A stretch of DNA of 64,000 nt from Burkholderiaceae bacterium. GTDB lineage: Bacteria > Pseudomonadota > Gammaproteobacteria > Burkholderiales > Burkholderiaceae_F. The stretch is taken from assembly GCA_022843955.1 (NCBI GenBank), contig JALHMQ010000001.1, forward strand, positions 310,001-374,000, in the 5' to 3' direction. The notes beneath the pieces were generated by a model. That model had not been told where the DNA came from and ran no database searches. It was given only the letters and a program-made list of their open reading frames with translations. The position numbers were made by a program, and so were the translations under genes. This document shows positions 38,640-46,258 of this stretch, piece by piece; positions within the stretch are counted from its first letter, which is position 1; each line of letters opens with the position of its first letter.

Positions 38640-40733
38640 ATGAACGTCTTCTACGAAGTGCGCGGTGGTGTGGCGGTGATCCAGATCGACAATCCTCCCG
38701 TCAACGGACTCGGCCACGCAGTGCGCGAGGGCGTCATGGCAAGCGTCGAGCGGGCACTGGACGATCCTGCGGTGGTCGCCATCGTGATCACCGGCACCGG
38801 GCGCGTCTTCTCGGGCGGAGCCGACATCCGCGAGTTCAACACGCCGGCCATGTTGGCTGCTCCCAGCCTGCTCGATCTGATCAACCTGATCGAGTCTGCG
38901 TTCAAGCCGGTGATCGCCGCCATCAACGGCGTTTGCATGGGTGGCGGGCTGGAACTGTCGCTGGCCTGCAATTATCGGATCGCCACCGCTGGTGCGTCGC
39001 TGGCGCTTCCTGAGGTGAAGATCGGCCTGATTCCAGGTGCCGGCGGCACGCAGCGCCTGCCGCGCGCGGTCGGCGCGGCCAAGGCAATGCAGATGATCAC
39101 CTCGGGTGAACCGATCGATGCGCGCGATGCGCTGGCACACGGCCTCGTCGAGCGGGTCGTCGCCGACACCACGTTCCAGGGCGTGCTCGATTTCGCGCAT
39201 GAGGTGGCTGCGCCGCGGCCGCTGCCGAAGCTGCGTGAGCGGACCGTGGCGCTGCCGGCGGGCAAGCAGGCAGGCGACTTTTTCAGTGAGGCGCGTCAGC
39301 AGGTAGCGCGCGCGGCACGTGGCCTGACCGCGCCGCTCAAGTGCGTGGATGCGGTCGCGGCCGCCTACATGCTGCCGTTTGACCTGGGCCTGTCGACCGA
39401 GCGCAGCATCTTCATCGAGCGGGTGCAGTCGGTGGAGTCGCGGGCGCTGCGACATGCCTTCTTCGCCGAGCGGACGGCGGCCAAGATTCCAGACGTTCCC
39501 GACAGCACGCCCGTGCGCAGCATCGAGCGGGTCGCGGTGATCGGCTTTGGCACGATGGGCGGCGGCATCGCGATGACGCTCGCCAACGCCGGGATCCCGG
39601 TGCGCGTGCTCGAGACAAGCGAAGCCGGCTTGGAACGCGGCCTGGCGATGTGCCGCGCCAACTGGGAAGCCACTGCGCGCAAAGGCCGGCTCAGCACCGC
39701 GCAGGTCGAGCAGCGCATGGCGCTGCTGGCGCCCACCCTGGCGATCGAGGACCTGGCCGATTGCGACCTGGTGATCGAAGCGGCGTTCGAGGATCTGACG
39801 GTCAAGGAAGACCTGTTCCGTCGGCTCGACCGCGTGATGGAACCGGGCGCGATCCTCGCGACCAACACCTCGACCCTCGATGTCGACACGATCGCCGCCG
39901 TCACGCGCCGGCCGCAGGATGTCATCGGCATGCATTTCTTCAGTCCGGCCAATGTGATGCGCTTGCTGGAAGTGGTGCGCGGCAGGCAGACCGGCAAGGA
40001 CGTGCTCGCGACGGTGATGGCCTTTGCCCGCCGCATCCGCAAGGTGGCGGTGGTCAGCGGCGTGTGCGACGGCTTCATCGGCAACCGCATGCTCGAGCAG
40101 TACATCCGCCAGTCGATGTTCCTGGTCGACGAAGGCGCGAGCCCGCAGCAGATCGATGCAGCGCTCGCCCGATTCGGCATGGCCATGGGTCCGTTCACGA
40201 TGTTCGACATGGCCGGCATGGACATCGGCTATGCGATCCGCCAGCGCCGCTATGTCGAGAAGCCGCAGCTGCGCTACTCGCGCATCGGCGACCGCGTGGT
40301 TGAATTGGGGCGACTGGGTCAGAAGACCGGCAAGGGCTGGTACCGCTACGACCTGCCGGATCGCACGCCGCGGCCCGATCGCGAGATCGATGCGCTGATC
40401 GACGCCTGGCGCACGGAGATTGGCGTGACGGCAGGTGCGATCGACAACGACGAGATCGTCGACCGCTGCCTGCTGGCGCTGGTCAACGAGGGCGCGCGCA
40501 TCCTGGAAGAAGGCATCGCGCTGCGCGCCAGCGACATCGATGTCGTCTACCTGACCGGCTACGGTTTCCCGCCTGCCACCGGCGGACCGATGTTCTGGGC
40601 GCAGTCGCGCGGGCTGGCCAAGGTGGTGGCGCGAATGCAGGAGTTCGCACGCAACGACCACGCCGATCCGGCGTTCTGGCAGCCGGCGGCGCTGCTGCAG
40701 GAGGCGGCCGCGGCGGGGCGCTGGCCACGATGA
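38640..40733 (+). CDS. fadB: bifunctional enoyl-CoA hydratase / 3-hydroxyacyl-CoA dehydrogenase (FadB-like)
   Basis: A 697-residue fusion. The N-terminal crotonase domain (about 1-190) has the oxyanion segment GVCMGGGLE with Glu105 and a second catalytic glutamate, Glu125, in LPEVKIG. The NAD-binding domain begins near residue 295 with VAVIGFGTMGGG, and two C-terminal dehydrogenase domains follow (HFFSPANVM, GFIGNRML). It carries out the hydration and oxidation steps of beta-oxidation. The start at 38640 has AGGAA upstream. No thiolase is in the window. It overlaps the next gene's longest frame by 4 bases. Confidence 0.9.
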   Translation: MNVFYEVRGGVAVIQIDNPPVNGLGHAVREGVMASVERALDDPAVVAIVITGTGRVFSGGADIREFNTPAMLAAPSLLDLINLIESAFKPVIAAINGVCMGGGLELSLACNYRIATAGASLALPEVKIGLIPGAGGTQRLPRAVGAAKAMQMITSGEPIDARDALAHGLVERVVADTTFQGVLDFAHEVAAPRPLPKLRERTVALPAGKQAGDFFSEARQQVARAARGLTAPLKCVDAVAAAYMLPFDLGLSTERSIFIERVQSVESRALRHAFFAERTAAKIPDVPDSTPVRSIERVAVIGFGTMGGGIAMTLANAGIPVRVLETSEAGLERGLAMCRANWEATARKGRLSTAQVEQRMALLAPTLAIEDLADCDLVIEAAFEDLTVKEDLFRRLDRVMEPGAILATNTSTLDVDTIAAVTRRPQDVIGMHFFSPANVMRLLEVVRGRQTGKDVLATVMAFARRIRKVAVVSGVCDGFIGNRMLEQYIRQSMFLVDEGASPQQIDAALARFGMAMGPFTMFDMAGMDIGYAIRQRRYVEKPQLRYSRIGDRVVELGRLGQKTGKGWYRYDLPDRTPRPDREIDALIDAWRTEIGVTAGAIDNDEIVDRCLLALVNEGARILEEGIALRASDIDVVYLTGYGFPPATGGPMFWAQSRGLAKVVARMQEFARNDHADPAFWQPAALLQEAAAAGRWPR

Positions 40734-40765
40734 GCCCGCGTGTCCAGATGGACGGTGGAGGGTCG

Positions 40766-41533
40766 ATGCGGCGACTTCGGTCCTGGAGCGGCCGGGCGGC
40801 TGCCTTTGTGATGACCATCGGGACCGCGGTTGCCGCACAGGCGCAGCCGGCGTCGTTCCAGCTCGCCCTAAGCGCGCTGCAGGCGGGTGACTGCAAGCGC
40901 GCCGGAGACCTGATCAACGACGGCATCGAACGGCGCGTGCCGTCGCTGCTGTACATCGCGGGCCTGATGGTCGAACTCGGTCTGTGCACGGATGCCAACC
41001 CCGCTGCCGCGGCAGCGTTGTACGAGACCGCGGCGCAGCCGGGCGATGCGCTCGCCGCTCGGCGGCTGGCGCGGGAGCTGGCGGAGGGTGGCGCTTTCCC
41101 ACGCTCATATCGGCGCGCCGCCGCCTTCATGCAGCACTGGGTGTCACTGCGCCGCATGGGAGAGGCTCGTCCACAGCTCGCACTGCCGTTGCCTGCAGGT
41201 GCGTCGGATACCTGGCAGGACTACTGGATCATGGTGACCGCGTCGTTGCAGACGATGGAAACGATCGACTATCCCGAAAGCGCGATCCAGGCGCGGGCCG
41301 AAACCCGCCTCCTGATCGACCTGTGCTCGCCCTACACGGCGCCGACCATCACGCGCGACCCGTCGGCCGCGTCGGTGTCGCCGCAGGTGGAGGCCGACTT
41401 CAAGTCGGCCCTCCTCAAGGGCCTGGAGCGGACCTACCGCGTGCTGCCACCCCCCAAGCTCGATACCGAACCGCCCTGCACGCGAGTCTCGATGGCCTTT
41501 TTCATCGATTGGAAGAATCGGCCGAGGCCATGA
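40766..41533 (+). CDS. exported hypothetical protein with Sel1/TPR-like helices
   Basis: A 255-residue protein of unknown function. From the ATG at 40766, with GGAGGG five bases before it, a signal peptide is visible (MRRLRSWSGRAAAFVMTIGT, ending near AQAQ). The next 110 residues are alanine-rich helix pairs (LYIAGLMVELG, AAALYETAAQPGDALAARRLA) resembling Sel1 repeats. The C-terminal half is not recognised. An earlier in-frame ATG at 40730 overlaps the end of fadB. Its stop overlaps the next ATG as ATGA, so it is embedded in a beta-oxidation operon. Confidence 0.6.
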   Translation: MRRLRSWSGRAAAFVMTIGTAVAAQAQPASFQLALSALQAGDCKRAGDLINDGIERRVPSLLYIAGLMVELGLCTDANPAAAAALYETAAQPGDALAARRLARELAEGGAFPRSYRRAAAFMQHWVSLRRMGEARPQLALPLPAGASDTWQDYWIMVTASLQTMETIDYPESAIQARAETRLLIDLCSPYTAPTITRDPSAASVSPQVEADFKSALLKGLERTYRVLPPPKLDTEPPCTRVSMAFFIDWKNRPRP

Positions 41534-43392
41534 GCCAGTCGACTGACCTCATCGATCGCCGCCTGCTGTCATTCCTGCTGTATGACTGGCTGCAAGCGGA
41601 CCGACTCACGGACCGAGCGCTGTTCGCGGAACATTCGCGCGCGTCGTTCGAGGCGATGCTCGATGCAGCCAACGACCTGGCCGAGCGCGAGTTCGCCCCG
41701 CACAACCGACGCGGCGATCTGGTGGAGCCGCGTTTCGACGGCGAGCGGGTGCATCTAATTCCCGACATCAAGCGCGCGCTCGATGCCTTCATCGCCGGCG
41801 GCTTCATGGCGATGACGCAGGATGCCGAGGTGGGTGGACTGCAGTTGCCCACGGTGGTCGAGAAAGCGGTCTTTGCCCACTTTGTCGCCGCCAATGTCGC
41901 CACCAGCGCCTACCCGTTCCTCAGCAGCGCCAATGCGAACCTGCTGCTCGCCCATGGCACGGTGGCACAGATCGACCGCTTTGCCCGGCCGCAGCTCGAA
42001 GGCCGCTACTTCGGCACGATGTGCCTGTCGGAACCGCAGGCCGGCTCGTCGCTGGCAGACATCCGCACCCGCGCCGTGCTTGATGCGCTGGTGCCGGACA
42101 CACCGTTCGGACCGCGCTTCCGGCTGTTCGGCAACAAGATGTGGATCTCGGGCGGCGAGCATGAGCTGGCGGAGAACATCGTTCACCTGGTGCTCGCCAA
42201 GATCCCGCTCGACGACGGCAGCCTGCCGGACGGCACCCGCGGCATCTCGCTGTTCATCGTGCCGCGGAGAATGGTGCACACCGATGGCCGCATCGGCGCA
42301 CGCAACGACGTTGCGCTGGCGGGGCTGAACCACAAGCTGGGCTACCGCGGCACCGTCAATGCGCTGCTGAACTTCGGCGAAGGCAAGTTCCGCCCCGACG
42401 GTGCGCATGGCGCGATCGGCTACCTGGTGGGTGAGGCCGGCGATGGCCTGCCGATCATGTTCCAGATGATGAACGAGGCGCGCATCGGGGTTGGCCTGGG
42501 TGCGGCGATGCTGGGCTACGCCGGCTACCGCCACGCGCTCGCCTACGCCAAGGATCGGCCGCAGGGTCGCGCCATCGCTGCCAAGGGCGCGGCCGCCAAG
42601 GATCCTTCGCTGCCACAGGTGCCGATCACGGCCCATGCCGATGTGCGCCGCATGCTGCTGGCGCAGAAGGCCTACGCGGAGGGCGCGCTGGCGCTGACGC
42701 TGTACTGCGCCAAGCTGGTGGACGAAGAGCGCAGCGCCGGTGGCGAACAGGAACTCAAGCGCGCGCGTCGCCTGCTGGACATTCTCACGCCGATCGCCAA
42801 GAGCTGGCCGTCGGAGTGGTGTGTCGAGGCCAACAGCTTGGCGATCCAGGTGCTCGGCGGGGCCGGCTACACGCGCGACTACCCGGTCGAGCAGTACTGG
42901 CGCGACAACCGCCTGAACATGATCCACGAGGGCACGCATGGCATCCAGGCGCTCGACCTGCTCGGCCGCAAGGTGCTGCTCGAGCGCGGCGCGCTGCTGA
43001 CCGAGCTGGTCGAGACGATGAGGCATACCCTGGTCGCCGCCACCGCCACCGGCGACGCCCACTTGGCGGTGCAGGCGGTGCAACTGCGCACGGCGATCGA
43101 GCGCGTCGGCGAGGCCACGCGCGTGGTCTGGCAGGCAGGCGATGCGCCGGCCGCGCTGGCGCATGCCACGCCCTACATGCAGGCGTTCGGTCACGTGGTG
43201 ATGGCGTGGATCTGGCTGGAGCTGGGCGTTGCCGCGCAGGCGGCGCCGGCGCTCGACGCCACCGGCCGCGCCGCCGTGCTCAACACCGGGCGCTGGTTCT
43301 TTTCCGCCGAGTTGCCGCGCGTGGCGGCGTGGCTGACCCCGATCGAAGCTGGCGATCGCACCGTGCTCGACACTCCGGAGGTATGGCTGTGA
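41530..43392 (+). CDS. acyl-CoA dehydrogenase (long, DmdC/FadE-like)
   Basis: A 620-residue flavoprotein that introduces the 2,3-double bond in an acyl-CoA. FAD and substrate motifs are MCLSEPQAGSSLADI, KMWISGGEHEL and the C-terminal VLGGAGYTRDYPVEQYWRDNR. The probable catalytic base is Glu467 in IHEGTHGIQALDL. The extra 180 C-terminal residues place it with long dehydrogenases such as methylthiopropionyl-CoA dehydrogenase rather than the 380-residue type. The start overlaps the previous stop. The last 10 bases overlap the Dabb gene. Confidence 0.88.
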   Translation: MSQSTDLIDRRLLSFLLYDWLQADRLTDRALFAEHSRASFEAMLDAANDLAEREFAPHNRRGDLVEPRFDGERVHLIPDIKRALDAFIAGGFMAMTQDAEVGGLQLPTVVEKAVFAHFVAANVATSAYPFLSSANANLLLAHGTVAQIDRFARPQLEGRYFGTMCLSEPQAGSSLADIRTRAVLDALVPDTPFGPRFRLFGNKMWISGGEHELAENIVHLVLAKIPLDDGSLPDGTRGISLFIVPRRMVHTDGRIGARNDVALAGLNHKLGYRGTVNALLNFGEGKFRPDGAHGAIGYLVGEAGDGLPIMFQMMNEARIGVGLGAAMLGYAGYRHALAYAKDRPQGRAIAAKGAAAKDPSLPQVPITAHADVRRMLLAQKAYAEGALALTLYCAKLVDEERSAGGEQELKRARRLLDILTPIAKSWPSEWCVEANSLAIQVLGGAGYTRDYPVEQYWRDNRLNMIHEGTHGIQALDLLGRKVLLERGALLTELVETMRHTLVAATATGDAHLAVQAVQLRTAIERVGEATRVVWQAGDAPAALAHATPYMQAFGHVVMAWIWLELGVAAQAAPALDATGRAAVLNTGRWFFSAELPRVAAWLTPIEAGDRTVLDTPEVWL

Positions 43393-43691
43393 TCAAGCAC
43401 ATCGTGATGTGGAAGTTGAAGGAGCACGCCGAAGGCGCCGACAAGGCGACCAACGCGCGCAAGATGAAGGCGCTGCTGGATGGCTGCAGCGATCTCGTGC
43501 CCGGCATGGGTGCGTTCGAGGTGGCACTGGCCGCACCGAACCTGGAGGCGACCTACGACGTCGTGCTGTACTCGGAATTCGCCGATGCCGCTGCGCTGGC
43601 GGCCTACCAGCATCATCCGGTGCATGTCGCGCTGAAGCCGTTCATCGGCGCCGTGCGGCTCGAGCGGCAATGCATGGACTATGAACGCTGA
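43383..43691 (+). CDS. Dabb (stress-responsive A/B barrel) domain protein
   Basis: A 102-residue single-domain protein with the N terminus IKHIVMWKLKEHA and a C-terminal HPVHVALKPFI, typical of the dimeric alpha-beta barrel Dabb family. The fold serves in some monooxygenases and polyketide cyclases but has no fixed reaction. It overlaps the dehydrogenase before it by 10 bases and the thioesterase after it by 11, so translation is coupled. A role in the same pathway is inference. Confidence 0.85.
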   Translation: MAVIKHIVMWKLKEHAEGADKATNARKMKALLDGCSDLVPGMGAFEVALAAPNLEATYDVVLYSEFADAAALAAYQHHPVHVALKPFIGAVRLERQCMDYER

Positions 43692-44115
43692 GCGCGTCGT
43701 GGATGATCCGGTCGGCTCGCTGGATGCCGTTCCGTTCATGCGTGAGCTCGGCGCGGTGCTCGTGCATGCCGATGCCGGGTCATCCGAGCTGGTGCTGGAT
43801 CTGGAGCCGCGTCACATGAACAGCTGGGGCGTGGGCCATGGCGGGGTGGTGATGGCGCTGCTCGATGTCGCCATGGCGCGCGCCGGCCGAACCATGGAGC
43901 GCCATGCGACGGGCACGGTCACGGTCGAGATGAAGACGAGCTTCTTCGCCCCGGCGCGTGGGCGCCTGCGGGCGCTTGGCCGCGTACTGCATCGCTCGAT
44001 CACGATGGCCTATTGCGAGGCCGAGCTTCTCGACGGCGACGGCAAGCTGGTTGCCAAGGCGATGGGCACGTTCAAGTTCCTGCGCCGCCTCGAGGCCGCG
44101 CCCCGCGTGCGCTGA
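43681..44115 (+). CDS. PaaI-family hotdog thioesterase
   Basis: A 144-residue protein of the hotdog fold with the PaaI-type segment NSWGVGHGGVVMALLDVAMARA and the strand VTVEMKTSFFAPA. Such enzymes hydrolyse acyl-CoA thioesters, often relieving stalled intermediates of aromatic or fatty-acid degradation. It starts inside the Dabb gene (11-base overlap) and ends 66 bases before the MDR gene. A perfect 12-base palindrome (44131-44142) lies in that gap. Confidence 0.87.
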   Translation: MNAERVVDDPVGSLDAVPFMRELGAVLVHADAGSSELVLDLEPRHMNSWGVGHGGVVMALLDVAMARAGRTMERHATGTVTVEMKTSFFAPARGRLRALGRVLHRSITMAYCEAELLDGDGKLVAKAMGTFKFLRRLEAAPRVR

Positions 44116-44181
44116 TGCGCACCCAGCAACCTGATCGATCAGATCACCCTTGATCGTTACGACCGTTCAACCGGAGTTTCA

Positions 44182-45177
44182 ATGCCTACGTCCCGCCGCA
44201 TCGTCCTCGCCAGTCGCCCGCAGGGCTGGGTCACGCCTGACAACTTCCGCCTCGAGACGGTGGAGACGCCGCCGCTGAAGGATGGCGAACTGCTGGTGCG
44301 CAACGAGTGGCTGTCGCTCGATCCGTACATGCGCGGCCGGATGAACGAGGGCCGCAGCTACATGCAGCCGCAGGCGCTCGGCGACACCATGGGCGGTGGC
44401 ACCGCAGGCGCGGTGGTGGAGTCGCGTCACCCACGTTTCAAGGTCGGTGACCGCGTCACCGGCTATCTCGGTTGGCAGGAGTACGCGGTCAGCGACGGCA
44501 CGGGCCTGTACGCGGTCGATGCCACACGCGTGCCGCTGTCGGCCTACCTGGGTGCGGTCGGCATGCCGGGCGTTACGGCCTGGTACGGTCTGAATCGGAT
44601 CATCGCGCCCAAGGCAGGTGAGACGATCGTGGTTTCGGCAGCGGCCGGCGCCGTGGGCGGCGTGGTCGGGCAACTGGCCCGCCTCGCCGGATGTCGCGCG
44701 GTCGGCATTGCAGGAGGCGCCGAAAAGTGTGCCTTCGTCGTCGATGAACTCAAGTTCGACGCCTGCATCGACTACAAGTCGCAGGACGTGAGCAAGGCGC
44801 TGAAGGACGCTGCACCCCAAGGCGTCGACGGCTACTTCGAGAACGTGGGCGGAGAGATCATGGACGCGGTGCTGCCGCGCATGAACGCGTTCGGGCGCAT
44901 TGCCTTGTGCGGATTGATCGCCGGCTACAACGCGGAGCCGATACCGATCCGCAACCCGACCTGGTTCCTGGTCAGCCGGCTGATGATGCGCGCCTTCATC
45001 GTGACCGAGCACATGGAGGTCTGGCCGGGCGCGCTGAAGGAACTGGGCGGCCACGTCGCCACCGGGACCATCCGCTATCGCGAGTCGGTGGCTCAGGGCC
45101 TCGACAGCGCGCCGGATGCCTTCATCGGCCTGCTCAAGGGCCGCAACGTCGGCAAGCAGCTCGTCAAGCTCGTCTAG
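44182..45177 (+). CDS. NADP-dependent medium-chain oxidoreductase (CurA/YncB-like)
   Basis: A 331-residue zinc-independent MDR protein of the leukotriene B4 dehydrogenase / YncB group. It has LSLDPYMRGRMNEGRSY near residue 50, GMPGVTAWYGL, the nucleotide loop VSAAAGAVGGVVGQLA and YFENVGGEIMDAVL. These enzymes reduce the double bond of enones or enals with NADPH. In this cluster it could reduce an unsaturated intermediate. An SDR follows after 10 bases on the same strand. Confidence 0.9.
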   Translation: MPTSRRIVLASRPQGWVTPDNFRLETVETPPLKDGELLVRNEWLSLDPYMRGRMNEGRSYMQPQALGDTMGGGTAGAVVESRHPRFKVGDRVTGYLGWQEYAVSDGTGLYAVDATRVPLSAYLGAVGMPGVTAWYGLNRIIAPKAGETIVVSAAAGAVGGVVGQLARLAGCRAVGIAGGAEKCAFVVDELKFDACIDYKSQDVSKALKDAAPQGVDGYFENVGGEIMDAVLPRMNAFGRIALCGLIAGYNAEPIPIRNPTWFLVSRLMMRAFIVTEHMEVWPGALKELGGHVATGTIRYRESVAQGLDSAPDAFIGLLKGRNVGKQLVKLV

Positions 45178-45187
45178 GGATCGAACG

Positions 45188-46054
45188 ATGCAGGATTTCG
45201 CGGGCAAGGTGGCCGTCATCACCGGCGCAGGCAGTGGCCTCGGCCGCGAGTTTGCGCGGCGCGCACATCTACTGGGCATGAAGCTCGTGCTGGCGGATAT
45301 CGAGACCCCGGCGCTGAACGCGGTGGTGGCTGAACTCGGGTCCGACGGCGCCATCGTGATCGGAGAGAGGGTGGACGTTGCGCGCGGAGAGGATGTGCAG
45401 CGTCTGGCCGACCGCGCCTTTGCCGAACTGGGTGGCGTGCACCTGTTGTTCAACAACGCCGGGGTCGGCAGCGGCGGCCTCGTCTGGGAGAACTCGGACC
45501 GCGACTGGCAGTGGGTGCTGGGGGTGAACCTGTGGGGGGTGATCCATGGGCTGCGCCACTTCGTCCCGCGCATGATCGCGCAGGGCGGGCCGGGGCACAT
45601 CGTCAACACGGCGTCGGTGGCGGGGCTGGTGTGCGCGCCGAACATGGGTGTGTACAACGTCAGCAAGCATGCGGTGGTGGCGCTCACCGAGACGCTGCAA
45701 CATGACCTGCGCATGGCGAGCGCCACTCTCGGTGTCTCCCTGCTGTGCCCGGCGTACGTGCCTACCGGCATCGCGCAGTCGCATCGCAATCGTCCGGCAC
45801 AGCTGCAATCGGGCGAATCCACCGCCTCGCAGCGGCTGGCGCATGCGGCGATCAGCAAGGCGGTGGAGGGCGGCAAGCTCAGTGCCGCCGAGGTGGCTCG
45901 CCTGACGTTCGAGGCGATCGCCAGCGATCGGTTCTACGTGCTGACGCACCCGCAGATCCTGCCCACCGTGCAACTGCGGTTCGACGACATCGTGCAGCAG
46001 CGCAATCCGAGTGATCCGTTCTCCGCCCGACCGCAGCACAAGCCTCAGCTGTAA
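45188..46054 (+). CDS. short-chain dehydrogenase/reductase
   Basis: A 288-residue classical SDR. The cofactor loop TGAGSGLG (12-19) opens the Rossmann fold, NNAG is present, and the catalytic Tyr156 and Lys160 are in YNVSK. The start at 45188 follows the MDR stop by 10 bases. It probably oxidises or reduces a hydroxyl/keto group; the substrate is unknown. It is the last gene of the rightward 14-kb cluster. The 204 bases after it contain no terminator I can recognise. Confidence 0.9.
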   Translation: MQDFAGKVAVITGAGSGLGREFARRAHLLGMKLVLADIETPALNAVVAELGSDGAIVIGERVDVARGEDVQRLADRAFAELGGVHLLFNNAGVGSGGLVWENSDRDWQWVLGVNLWGVIHGLRHFVPRMIAQGGPGHIVNTASVAGLVCAPNMGVYNVSKHAVVALTETLQHDLRMASATLGVSLLCPAYVPTGIAQSHRNRPAQLQSGESTASQRLAHAAISKAVEGGKLSAAEVARLTFEAIASDRFYVLTHPQILPTVQLRFDDIVQQRNPSDPFSARPQHKPQL

Positions 46055-46211
46055 TGGCGGCACGTGCAGGTTGAACTGGCGACGTCTGCCGCGATCGAAC
46101 GGCGAGTCTGTCGTCGCGACGTGCCTGCCCGCAGTTCATCGCCGCGAGCCGGCAGCCGGTCGCATGCACATGCCCGGGGTCGCAGCGATCGCCGGCACCC
46201 GCACCGACGCG

Positions 46212-46217
46212 TATAGA
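46212..46217 (+). promoter_or_regulatory. weak -10-like element before the M16 peptidase
   Basis: TATAGA lies 42 bases before the GTG start in a GC-rich gap of 204 bases. No convincing -35 is seen, so it is a weak candidate only. Confidence 0.25.
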
Positions 46218-46258
46218 TTTCGCCCTTCGTCCTGCGCCATCTTCTCCTGGAGCCTCCC

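Noticed and set aside
38610..40838. 742-codon open frame on the minus strand opposite the FadB-like gene
   Set aside because: An antisense artefact of high GC; no motif, and the plus-strand gene has complete catalytic residues.
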